A stretch of 64,000 bases of DNA from Micromonospora sp. FIMYZ51 (GTDB lineage Bacteria; Actinomycetota; Actinomycetes; Mycobacteriales; Micromonosporaceae), in NCBI RefSeq assembly GCF_038246755.1, contig NZ_CP134706.1, forward strand, positions 5,332,001-5,396,000, written 5' to 3'. The translations under genes were made by a program, and so were the position numbers. The notes beneath the pieces were generated by a model, which was not told where the DNA came from, did not search any database, and worked only from the letters and a program-made list of their open reading frames with translations. This document shows positions 35,398 to 42,809 of the stretch, one piece after another; within the stretch, counting starts at the first letter, position 1; each line of letters begins with the position of its first letter.

Positions 35398-36357
35398 TCA
35401 GCTTCCCGCGCCGGCAGCGCTGCCCTGGTTGAAGTTGTGCTCGGTACGCCGCGTCTCGAACGGCCGCGTGGTCACCGCGTACGGCTCCTCACCGATCGAG
35501 GTCAACGCGTCCTGGGTCGAGGCCCCGCCCTGCTTGGCCGCGAGGAAGCGGTCGAAGTTCTCCGGCGAGACCACCCGCAGCTCGAAGTTCATGAAGGCGT
35601 GATAGCTGCCGCACAGCTCGGCGCAGCGCCCCACGTACGCACCCTCGGACTCCAGCGAGGAGACCTCGAAGACGTTGCGGATGTTGCCCGGGAAGACGTC
35701 CCGCTTGAACAGCATCTCCGGCACCCAGAACGAGTGGATGACGTCCTTGCTGGTCTCCTCGAACCGGATGGACCGGTCGGTCGGCAGCACCAGGATCGGG
35801 ATGACCTCGCTGGTGCCCAGCACCGACGCGGTGGTGTTGGCGTCGGGGCCCTCGCCGTCGCGGTAGTTGAACTGCCAGTTCCACTTGAACGCGACCACCT
35901 CGACGGTCACGTCCGGGTTGTTGGTGGTCTTCACCACGTCGGTCTGCACGACCGCGGTGTAGTAGAAGAGCACGGAGACGATCAACACCGGCGCGATGGT
36001 GTAGAGGAACTCCATCGGCAGGTTGTACCGGGTCTGCACCGGCAGCTCGTTGCCGCGCTTGCGGTAACGCACGACGCACCAGAAGATCAGGCCCCAGACG
36101 AAGGCACCGACCGCGAGCGCCGCGATGCACGAGGCGATCCACAGGTCGTACATCCGCCGGGCCTCCGGCGTGATGCCCTGCGGCCAGCCGAAGCTGAACG
36201 CCGAGTGGACGTCACAGCCCGTGAGCAGGACCAGCAACGACGCTCCACCGAATCCGAGCCCGGCGAGACGACCGGCGCGACGCCCCCGCCCACCGGCTCC
36301 TGGGGATGCGCTACGCCGTACGGCCGTCGGCCGTACCTCCGAACTCCTTGCGACCAC
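35398..36357 (-). CDS. ctaC: cytochrome c oxidase subunit II (CuA lipoprotein)
   Basis: 319 aa. Lipobox LLTGC gives a mature N-terminal Cys48; two helices follow (WIASCIAALAVGAFVWGLIFW, MEFLYTIAPVLIVSVLFYY). The CuA centre is complete: Cys245, Cys249, His253 and Met256 in CAELCGSYHAFM, with the upstream His in KDVIHSFWVPE. FKWNWQFNY carries the aromatic electron-entry residues. GTG 36357 is preceded by GGGAGG. It opens the ctaC-ctaF operon. Confidence 0.95.
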   Translation of the reverse strand: MVARSSEVRPTAVRRSASPGAGGRGRRAGRLAGLGFGGASLLVLLTGCDVHSAFSFGWPQGITPEARRMYDLWIASCIAALAVGAFVWGLIFWCVVRYRKRGNELPVQTRYNLPMEFLYTIAPVLIVSVLFYYTAVVQTDVVKTTNNPDVTVEVVAFKWNWQFNYRDGEGPDANTTASVLGTSEVIPILVLPTDRSIRFEETSKDVIHSFWVPEMLFKRDVFPGNIRNVFEVSSLESEGAYVGRCAELCGSYHAFMNFELRVVSPENFDRFLAAKQGGASTQDALTSIGEEPYAVTTRPFETRRTEHNFNQGSAAGAGS

Positions 36358-36404
36358 CTGGTCCTGCCTCCCTAGCGCGCCGCGGTGTCTTCCTCGTTCT
36401 GGCC

Positions 36405-36423
36405 GGCTCCGCCGAGCGGAGCC
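36405..36423 (-). promoter_or_regulatory. 8-bp stem hairpin in the ctaC leader
   Basis: GGCTCCGC-cga-GCGGAGCC is a perfect hairpin with a 3-base loop, 48 bases upstream of ctaC. It may shape the ctaC leader or stop readthrough. Confidence 0.45.
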
Positions 36424-36539
36424 GCCACACCAGCGGCAAAGGCGTCACCGACGGTCGCAGATTACTCGACCATGACGGGCTGGACCCGGTTGGGGTCGTT
36501 GTCCGCACCCGACGGGGGATCCCGCATCGGCCGAGGCGA

Positions 36540-36545
36540 TAGCGT
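36540..36545 (+). promoter_or_regulatory. -10 box (TAGCGT) of the cysteine desulfurase gene
   Basis: TAGCGT ends 8 bases before GTG 36554, leaving at most one or two leader bases. Confidence 0.4.
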
Positions 36546-36553
36546 GGGAAGAC

Positions 36554-37704
36554 GTGATCCCTTCCCCCGTCTACCTGGACGCCGCCACCGCCGCGCCGCT
36601 GCATCCGGTCGCCCGACAGGCGATGCAGGCCGCGCTCGACGACGGCTGGGCCGACCCCGACCGCCTCTACGCCCAGGCCCGGCGCGCCCGCCAGTTGCTC
36701 GACGCGGCCCGCGAGGCCACCGCGGAGACCCTCGGCGTACGCCCTGACGAGCTGTCCTTCACCGCCAGCGGCACCGTGGCGGCGCACACCGCCGTCCTCG
36801 GCGGCCTGGCCGGGCGGCGGCGGACCGGCACGGTGCTGGTGCACTCGGCGATCGAACACTCCGCCGTGCTGTACGCCGCCGAGCAGCACGTGGCGCGCGG
36901 CGGCGCGGCCGTACCGGTGCCGGTCGACCGGATCGGCCGGCTGGACCTCGACGCCTGGTCGGCGGCGGTGGCCCGGCCCGGCGTGGCGCTGGCCGCGTTG
37001 ATCGCGGCCAGCCACGAGGTGGGTACCGTCCAGCCGGTCGAGGCCGCGGCAGCGGCCTGCGCCCCGCCGGGGTGCCGCTCTACGTCGACGCCGCCCAGGT
37101 GGTGGGCCGTACGCCGGCGCCGGCAGGCTGGTCGGTGCTGAGCGCGAGCGCCCGCAAGTGGGGCGGCCCGCCCGGCGTCGGTCTGCTTGTGGTCCGCAAG
37201 GGCACCCGGTGGGAGTCGCCCTGGCCGGCCGACGAGCGCGAGTCGGGCCGGGTCCCGGGAACGGTGAACCTGCCGGCCGTGGTGGCGGCGGCGGCCAGCC
37301 TGCGCGCGGTGGCGGCCGACGCGGCGACGGAGGCGGCCCGGCTCGCGCCGCTTGTGGATCGGATCCGGGCCCGGGTGGCGGCCGAGGTGCCGGACGTGGA
37401 GGTGGTCGGCGATCCCGAGCGGCGGCTGCCGCACCTGGTCACCTTCTCCTGCCTCTACGTCGACGGCGAGGCGCTGCTGCACGCGCTTGACCGGCGCGGC
37501 TTCGCGGTCTCGTCCGGCTCCTCCTGCACCTCGTCCACGCTGCGCCCGTCACACGTGCTGGAGGCGATGGGGGTGCTCTCGCACGGCAACGTACGCGTCT
37601 CGCTGCACCGCAACACCACCGACGCCGACGTCGACCGCTTCCTCGCCGAGTTACCGCAGATCGTGGCCGACCTGCGGGCCGAGGCCGGGGTGGTGGACCT
37701 GTGA
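36554..37704 (+). pseudogene. cysteine desulfurase, interrupted by one frameshift
   Basis: An aminotransferase-V enzyme that would take sulfur from cysteine for delivery to TusA. Frame one (36554 to about 37060) covers YLDAATAAPLHP, SFTASGTVAAHTAVLGGL and ASHEVGTVQPVEAAAA. Homology then continues one frame over, from about 37060 (VPLYVDAAQVVGR) to 37704. The PLP Lys is in ARKWGGPPGVG (codon 37156-37158) and the sulfur-carrying Cys in SSGSSCTSSTLRPSH (codon 37525-37527). Both catalytic residues survive, so this is either a recent one-base deletion in a GC tract or a sequencing error. It ends by a four-base overlap with tusA. Confidence 0.85.
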
Positions 37705-37937
37705 CCGCTCCGGCGCACCCCGAGCCCGACGAGACCCTCGACTGCCTCGGTCAGCGCTGCCCGCTGCCGGTGATCGCACTGGCCCGCCGGCTGCCCGAGC
37801 TGCCGGTCGGCACGGTGCTGCGGGTACTCGCCGACGACCCGGCCGCCGCCGTCGACATCCCCGCCTGGTGCCGCATGCGCAACCAGGACTTCCTCGGCAC
37901 CTCCGGCACCGCCCACCACATCCGCCGCCGGCAGTGA
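37701..37937 (+). CDS. tusA: TusA-family sulfurtransferase
   Basis: 78 aa, a sulfur relay protein. CLGQRCPLPVIALARRL has the C-P-x-P site with Cys20 as the persulfide carrier; GTVLRVLADDPAAAVDIPAWC is the second half of the fold. Its GTG overlaps the desulfurase stop (GTGA), so the donor and acceptor are made together. The final TGA stop is formed where repeat copy B begins. Confidence 0.92.
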   Translation: MTAPAHPEPDETLDCLGQRCPLPVIALARRLPELPVGTVLRVLADDPAAAVDIPAWCRMRNQDFLGTSGTAHHIRRRQ

Positions 37938-37992
37938 AAGGAAGGGCACCTTATTAACGCCTCATGCATAGGCGGGGCCCCCTATTAACAAC
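37934..37992 (+). repeat. 59-bp stem-forming repeat, copy B
   Basis: Starts GTGAAAGGAAGGG like copy A and ends TTAACAACG; same length, more diverged in the middle (CTCATGCATAGGC). The first bases contribute the TGA of tusA. A regulator gene on the other side lacks its 5' part. Confidence 0.8.
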
Positions 37993-38015
37993 GCAACGCC
38001 GCAACCACCCGATGC

Positions 38016-38159
38016 CGCGAGGTCCTCGACGGGGCGATGTACGTGCAGGATCCGGACCGCGTGCGGACCTATGAAATGGTGGCCGACAACCTGCGCCAGG
38101 TCGCCCTCTCGCCCGCCGAGTCGCGCGCGTTGATCAGGGAGCTGGCCGGCGCGGCCTAG
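38016..38159 (+). pseudogene. 3' remnant of an XRE/DUF5753 regulator
   Basis: The frame ending at TAG 38157-38159 reads EVLDGAMYVQDPDRVRTY then EMVADNLRQVALSPAESRALIREL, the normal C-terminal end of the WhiJ-like DUF5753 regulators, whose complete form is about 270-290 aa with an N-terminal HTH. Only about 48 residues remain; an ATG at 38037 would give 40 aa without function. The missing part is exactly where repeat copy B lies, so deletion or insertion at the repeat is likely. The DUF397 partner follows 14 bases later. Confidence 0.65.
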
Positions 38160-38172
38160 CCCCGGAGGCCAG

Positions 38173-38370
38173 TTGTCCACCCCCGGCCTCTCCGCCGCCC
38201 ACTGGTTCACCAGCAGCCGCAGCGCCAACAACGGCGACTGTGTCGAGTGCGCGATCCTGCCCGACCTGGTAGTCGTGCGGGACAGCAAGGACCGTCGCGG
38301 CCCCGTGCTCACCTTCTCGCGTCGCCAGTGGTCGACCTTCATCGCCACGGTCACCCCAACCTCTCGCTGA
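38173..38370 (+). CDS. DUF397 protein
   Basis: 65 aa with the family pattern HWFTSSRSANNGDCVECAILPD, VVVRDSKDRRGPVLTFSRRQW. DUF397 proteins are usually paired with XRE/DUF5753 regulators and modulate them; here the regulator is truncated, so this may be an orphan. TTG 38173 has GGAGG four bases upstream. The stop codon lies in a 22-bp tandem duplication. Confidence 0.85.
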   Translation: MSTPGLSAAHWFTSSRSANNGDCVECAILPDLVVVRDSKDRRGPVLTFSRRQWSTFIATVTPTSR

Positions 38371-38409
38371 CCCACCCCACAAACGCCCCTGACCCACCCC
38401 ACACCCCCG
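38367..38409 (+). repeat. 22-bp x2 tandem duplication spanning the DUF397 stop codon
   Basis: CTGACCCACCCCACA plus seven bases at 38367 is repeated at 38389. The first copy holds the TGA stop (38368-38370) and the second another TGA in a shifted frame. Confidence 0.75.
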
Positions 38410-38478
38410 CGATCTTGCACTTTCCGTCGCCATAAACGCGACATTTGCCGCGAAAATGCGACTGAAAGTGCAAGATCG
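38410..38478. repeat. 15-bp perfect inverted repeat with 39-base spacer
   Basis: CGATCTTGCACTTTC (38410-38424) and GAAAGTGCAAGATCG (38464-38478). The spacer is unusually AT-rich for this genome and can form an inner imperfect hairpin (CGCGACATTT / AAAATGCG). Looks like a mobile palindromic element of the genus (memory only), between the DUF397 and adoK genes. Confidence 0.75.
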
Positions 38479-38527
38479 GCGAGAGGGGCGGCGGGGGTTG
38501 CGGGTGGGGCGGCGGGGTTGCGGGTGG

Positions 38528-39505
38528 TTAGGGGAGGAGGTGGGGGCGGATGTCGTCGGCGGCCTGGTCGCCGTACGACTCGGCGAGACGCTTGACGAAC
38601 AGGTCCCGGCGCACCTCGTACTCCTGGGTGCCGACGGTCTCCAGCACCAGGGTGGCGAGCAGGGAGCCGACCTGGGCGGCGCGTTCCAACCCCAGGCCCC
38701 AGGAGAGCGCGGTGAAGAAGCCGGCCCGGAAGGCGTCGCCGACACCGGTCGGGTCGACCGCCTCGGTCTGGCGGGCGATCGGTACGTGGATCGGGTCGAT
38801 CTCCCGCCCGGCGATCTCCACCCCGTGCTTACCCAGCGTGGTGACCCGCACTCGGACCAGGTCCAGCAACTGGTCGTCGGTCAGCCCGGCCTTCTGCTGG
38901 AGCAGCGACTTCTCGTAGTCGTTGGTCATCAGGTACTCCGCGCCCTCGATCAGCGCCACCACGTCCTCGCCCGGCATCCGGGCGAGCTGCTGGGACGGGT
39001 CGGCGGCGAACCGGTAGCCGCGTTCCCGGCACTCGGCGGAGTGCCGCAGCATCGCCTCCGGGTCGTTGGCGCTTACCAGCACCAGGTCCAGCCCACCGAG
39101 ACGCTGGGCGACCGGCTGTAGCTCGATGTTGCGGGCCTCGCTCATCGCCCCCGCGTAGAAGGAGGCGATCTGGCACATCTCGGTATCCGTGGTGCAGACG
39201 AAGCGCGCGGTGTGTGCGACCTCGCTGACGTGCACCGAGTCGCAGTCCACCCCGTGCCGCTCGAGCCAGGAACGGTAGTCGGCGAAGTCGGCACCGACGG
39301 CACCGAGCAGCACCGGGCGCAGGCCGAGCTGACCCATGCCGAACGCGATGTTCGCCGCCACCCCGCCCCGGCGCAGCACCAGATCGTCCACCAGGAAGGA
39401 GAGCGACACCTTGTGCAACTGGTCGGCGATGAGCTGGTCGGCGAACCGACCCGGGAAGCTCATCAAATGGTCGGTGGCGATCGAGCCGGTCACGGCGATC
39501 TTCAT
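38528..39505 (-). CDS. adoK: adenosine kinase-type PfkB carbohydrate kinase
   Basis: 325 aa. N-terminus AVTGSIATDHLMSFPGRFADQL and RRGGVAANIAFGMGQLG, then DPTGVGDAFRAGF with the catalytic Asp and anion hole. It matches Rv2202c (AdoK) of M. tuberculosis nearly motif for motif from memory, and that gene also lies between ctaC and the Fe-S carrier. Expected reaction: adenosine + ATP to AMP + ADP, in purine salvage. ATG 39505 is the only good start. Confidence 0.85.
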   Translation of the reverse strand: MKIAVTGSIATDHLMSFPGRFADQLIADQLHKVSLSFLVDDLVLRRGGVAANIAFGMGQLGLRPVLLGAVGADFADYRSWLERHGVDCDSVHVSEVAHTARFVCTTDTEMCQIASFYAGAMSEARNIELQPVAQRLGGLDLVLVSANDPEAMLRHSAECRERGYRFAADPSQQLARMPGEDVVALIEGAEYLMTNDYEKSLLQQKAGLTDDQLLDLVRVRVTTLGKHGVEIAGREIDPIHVPIARQTEAVDPTGVGDAFRAGFFTALSWGLGLERAAQVGSLLATLVLETVGTQEYEVRRDLFVKRLAESYGDQAADDIRPHLLP

Positions 39506-39593
39506 GGCAACCCTCGGTGTCGGCAGCAGAGCCGGGTCAGCCTATCGGCACCCCGGTGGGGCAGAAACCCGTAACCTGCCCCTAGCAGACAAC

Positions 39594-39623
39594 GGCGGGG
39601 CGGCCTTCTGGGGCCGCCCCGCC
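39594..39623 (-). terminator. terminator after the Fe-S carrier gene
   Basis: GGCGGGGCGGCC and GGCCGCCCCGCC pair perfectly over 12 bp with loop TTCTGG. It lies between the Fe-S carrier stop and adoK. Confidence 0.8.
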
Positions 39624-39703
39624 GCCGCGAAGACGATTCACCGCCGCGAAGACGATTCACCGCCGCGAGGACGCTTCAGTTGACGTCGCGAGGACGACTC
39701 AGC
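39624..39703 (-). repeat. 19-23 bp x4 degenerate tandem repeat spanning the Fe-S carrier stop codon
   Basis: Units begin GCCGCGAAGACGATTCA (two exact copies at 39624 and 39643) and drift towards the gene (39662, about 39685). Each unit carries TCA at the same place, which is the TGA stop in the unit nearest the gene (39699-39701). Confidence 0.75.
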
Positions 39704-40067
39704 TGAAGGAGTCACCGCAGGCGCAGGAGTTGCCCGCGTTGGGGTTGTCGATGGTGAAGCCCTGGGCGTCGATCCGGTCGGCGAAGTCGATGGTGGCGCC
39801 GGCCAGGTACGGGGCGCTCATCCGGTCGACGACGACCTCGACGCCGTCGTAGTCGGTGACGACGTCACCGTCGAGCGAACGCTCGTCGAAGAAGAGCTGG
39901 TATCGCAGGCCGGAGCAGCCGCCCGGCTGCACGGCGACCCGGAGCCGCAGGTCGTCGCGGCCCTCCTGCTCGATCAGGGCCTTGACCTTCTGCGCCGCGA
40001 CGTCGGTGAGGACGACGGACGTGGGGGCCTTGGCCTCGGTCGACTCGGTCTGCGCTGGCGTGGTCAC
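39699..40067 (-). CDS. erpA: A-type iron-sulfur carrier (ErpA/IscA/HesB family)
   Basis: 122 aa. The three cluster Cys are in PGGCSGLRYQLFFDE (Cys51) and SCACGDSF (Cys115, Cys117). It hands [Fe-S] clusters to target enzymes; NadA, encoded close by, is one such target class. GTG 40067 follows GGGAG by 8 bases; the frame is open further upstream with no site. Equivalent to Rv2204c. Confidence 0.93.
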   Translation of the reverse strand: MTTPAQTESTEAKAPTSVVLTDVAAQKVKALIEQEGRDDLRLRVAVQPGGCSGLRYQLFFDERSLDGDVVTDYDGVEVVVDRMSAPYLAGATIDFADRIDAQGFTIDNPNAGNSCACGDSFS

Positions 40068-40203
40068 GTGGAATTCTCCCTGCGCGCGTTCGGGTGTGGT
40101 CTCCCCTGGCCAACGTCTGGCGCCGGTCAGCGATTCCCACAGTGGTCCAGCTTTCGATTGTAGGCCGCGGGCGGACCGACCACCCGGGGACGTGACCAGC
40201 CGT

Positions 40204-41343
40204 TCAGCGGCTCCACTGCCGGGCCAGTCGGGCGCCCAGCTCGCGCAGCCCCTCCCCCGGGCGTTCCAGCGCCGCGGCCAGCCCGCCGCGCTCCTCCCCA
40301 CCGAAGTGCTCCACCAGGCTGTACGCATCGGTGACCCCGACCGCCGCCGCCTCGCGCCGGCCCGTGCTCACCTGGCCGGCGAGCACGACGCAGGGTACGC
40401 CCCGGTCGCGGGCGGCGCCGGCCACTCCGGCAACCACCTTGCCGCGCAGCGACTGGTGGTCGAACTTGCCCTCCCCGGTGATCACCAGGTCGACGCCGTC
40501 GAGCGCGGCGTCCAGCCCGACGGCCCGGCTGACCAGCCCGATTCCGGACTCGCAGCGCCCGCCGAGGGCCAGCAGCGCCGCACCGAGACCACCGGCGGCA
40601 CCGCCGCCGGGCAGCGCACCCAGCCCGCTGGGGCAGCCCGGCAGGTCCCGCTCCAGCACCTCGGCCCAGCGGGCCAGCGCGGCGTCGAGCAGCAGCACGT
40701 CGGCGCGGTCGGCGCCCTTTTGCGGTCCGAACACGTTGCTCGCCCCGTGCAGCCCGAGCAGCGGGTTGTCCACGTCGGTGGCGGCGATCAAGCGGGCCTC
40801 GCGCAGCCGGGGCGCGCCATCCAACGCGGCCACGGCGGCCAGCGCGGCACCGCCGTACGGCAGGGCCTGGCCGGCCTCGTCCAACGGCACGGCGCCCAGC
40901 GCGGTGAGCATGCCCGCGCCGCCGTCGTTTGTCGCCGAACCACCCAACCCGACCACGACGGTACGGGCGCCGGCCTCCACCGCAGCGGCGATCAACAGCC
41001 CCAGCCCGTACGAGGTGGTGGTCTTCGGGTCCCGCTCGGCGGCGTCGAGCAGGTGCAACCCGCACGCCTGCGCGCTCTCCAGCCAGGCGGTCGCCCCGTT
41101 GTCGGTGAGCAGGATCTCACCGGCGGCCGGGCGGCCCAGCGGATCGACGGTGGATACCGGCACCAACCGACCGGGCAGCGCCTCGACGAGCACGTCGAGG
41201 AAACCGGGCCCGCCATCCGCCAGCGGCCGGACCAGCAGCTCGTCGCCGGGGGCGATCTCCCGCCAGCCGTCGGCCACGGCCGCGGCCACCTCAGGAGCCG
41301 GCAGCGTGCCGGCGAACTTGTCCGGGCAGAGCAGTACGCGCAT
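40204..41343 (-). CDS. glycerate kinase (GckA/GarK type)
   Basis: 379 aa. RVLLCPDKFAGTLPAPEVAAAVADGWR at the start, RPLADGGPGFLDVL, GLGGSATNDGGAGMLTALGA, and DLVITGEGKFDHQSLRGK are the family blocks. It phosphorylates glycerate with ATP. ATG 41343 begins the first strand exactly. Equivalent to Rv2205c; it faces nadA divergently across about 68 bases. Confidence 0.9.
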   Translation of the reverse strand: MRVLLCPDKFAGTLPAPEVAAAVADGWREIAPGDELLVRPLADGGPGFLDVLVEALPGRLVPVSTVDPLGRPAAGEILLTDNGATAWLESAQACGLHLLDAAERDPKTTTSYGLGLLIAAAVEAGARTVVVGLGGSATNDGGAGMLTALGAVPLDEAGQALPYGGAALAAVAALDGAPRLREARLIAATDVDNPLLGLHGASNVFGPQKGADRADVLLLDAALARWAEVLERDLPGCPSGLGALPGGGAAGGLGAALLALGGRCESGIGLVSRAVGLDAALDGVDLVITGEGKFDHQSLRGKVVAGVAGAARDRGVPCVVLAGQVSTGRREAAAVGVTDAYSLVEHFGGEERGGLAAALERPGEGLRELGARLARQWSR

Positions 41344-41411
41344 GCCTGGCAGTGTGGCAGCCCACACCGGCGGGAGCGGCAGGCCGGTCAGCCTGTGGGA
41401 CCATGGTGGGC

Positions 41412-42587
41412 GTGACGTCGACCTGGGTTGAGCCCTCGAACACCGCCACTGCGCTGCTGCTCCTCGGTCGTGGCAGCGATTCCGCCACCGAGCGTGGCGT
41501 GGAGTGCCCCGGCGAGTTGCCGGCGCCGAGCGACCCGGACCTGGTGGCCCGAGCGACGGCGGCCAAGGCCGCGCTCGGCGACAAGGTCTTCGTGCTCGGC
41601 CACCACTACCAGCGCGACGAGGTGATCCAGTTCGCCGACGTGACCGGCGACTCGTTCAAGCTGGCCCGCGAGGCCGCCGCCCGGCCGGACGCGGAGTACA
41701 TCGTCTTCTGCGGCGTGCACTTCATGGCCGAGAGCGCGGACATCCTCACCTCGGACACCCAGCGGGTCGTCCTGCCCGACCTGGCGGCCGGCTGCTCGAT
41801 GGCGGACATGGCCGCACTGCCGCAGGTGGAGAACGCCTGGGACGTGCTCACCGACCTCGGTGTCGCCGAGCGGACGGTCCCGGTCACCTACATGAACTCC
41901 TCGGCGGACATCAAGGGCTTCGTCGGTCGGAACGGCGGTGTGGTCTGCACCTCGTCGAACGCGAAGCGGGCCCTGGAGTGGGCGTACCAACAGGGTGAGA
42001 AGGTGCTCTTCCTGCCCGACCAGCACCTGGGCCGCAACACTGCGGTGCTGGAGATGGGCTTCTCGCTGGACGACTGCGTGCTCTACGACCCGCACAAGCA
42101 CGGCGGCGGGCTCACCCCGGAGCAACTGCGCGACGCACGCATGATCCTCTGGCGCGGGCACTGCTCGGTGCACGGGCGGTTCACGCTGGAGAGCGTGAAC
42201 GACGTCCGCGAACGGGTGCCGGGGGTCAACGTGCTGGTGCACCCCGAGTGCCGGCACGAGGTGGTCAACGCCGCCGACCTGGTCGGCTCGACCGAGTACA
42301 TCATCCGCACCATCGAGGCAGCCCCGGCTGGCTCCGCGTGGGCGGTCGGCACCGAGCTGAACCTGGTCCGTCGGCTCGCCCTGGCCCACCCGGACAAGCA
42401 GATCATGTTCCTCGACCGGGCGGTCTGCTACTGCTCGACGATGAACCGCATCGACCTGCCGCACCTGGTGTGGGCGCTTGAGGAACTGGTCGCCGGCCGG
42501 GTGGTCAACCAGATCACCGTCGATGCCGACACCGCGTACCACGCCCGGGTGGCGCTGGACCAGATGCTCGCGCTGCCCGGTTCCTGA
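41412..42587 (+). CDS. nadA: quinolinate synthase A
   Basis: 391 aa. Makes quinolinate from iminoaspartate and DHAP, with one [4Fe-4S] cluster held by Cys in YIVFCGVHFMAESADIL (Cys100), VHPECRHEV and YCSTMNRIDLPH. GHHYQRDEVIQFADVTGDS is the substrate site. GTG 41412 gives MTSTWVEPS like related proteins; ATG 41403 is possible. No nadB or nadC follows, but the Fe-S carrier gene next door could serve it. Confidence 0.95.
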   Translation: MTSTWVEPSNTATALLLLGRGSDSATERGVECPGELPAPSDPDLVARATAAKAALGDKVFVLGHHYQRDEVIQFADVTGDSFKLAREAAARPDAEYIVFCGVHFMAESADILTSDTQRVVLPDLAAGCSMADMAALPQVENAWDVLTDLGVAERTVPVTYMNSSADIKGFVGRNGGVVCTSSNAKRALEWAYQQGEKVLFLPDQHLGRNTAVLEMGFSLDDCVLYDPHKHGGGLTPEQLRDARMILWRGHCSVHGRFTLESVNDVRERVPGVNVLVHPECRHEVVNAADLVGSTEYIIRTIEAAPAGSAWAVGTELNLVRRLALAHPDKQIMFLDRAVCYCSTMNRIDLPHLVWALEELVAGRVVNQITVDADTAYHARVALDQMLALPGS

Positions 42588-42809
42588 GCAGCCGGATGTT
42601 CACTGTCGGTAATGCAAAAGGTACGAAAAAGTGCCGGATCACCGATTGATGCCCGCCACAGCGGTGTGACCCGATCCATTCTCATCACGGAGGGCTATGC
42701 TGCCCGGGCGACAACACACGGGGCCGGAGTTTGCCCACGACCGGTTCGCGGGTAGCGACCCGTGGTGTCCCCTCATCCAAACGGCAGCACGCACGCGCTG
42801 GAGGTTGCG

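Noticed and set aside
38037..38159. 40-codon ATG frame as a real small gene
   Set aside because: It is the tail of a larger regulator family, with no ribosome site; listed as a remnant.
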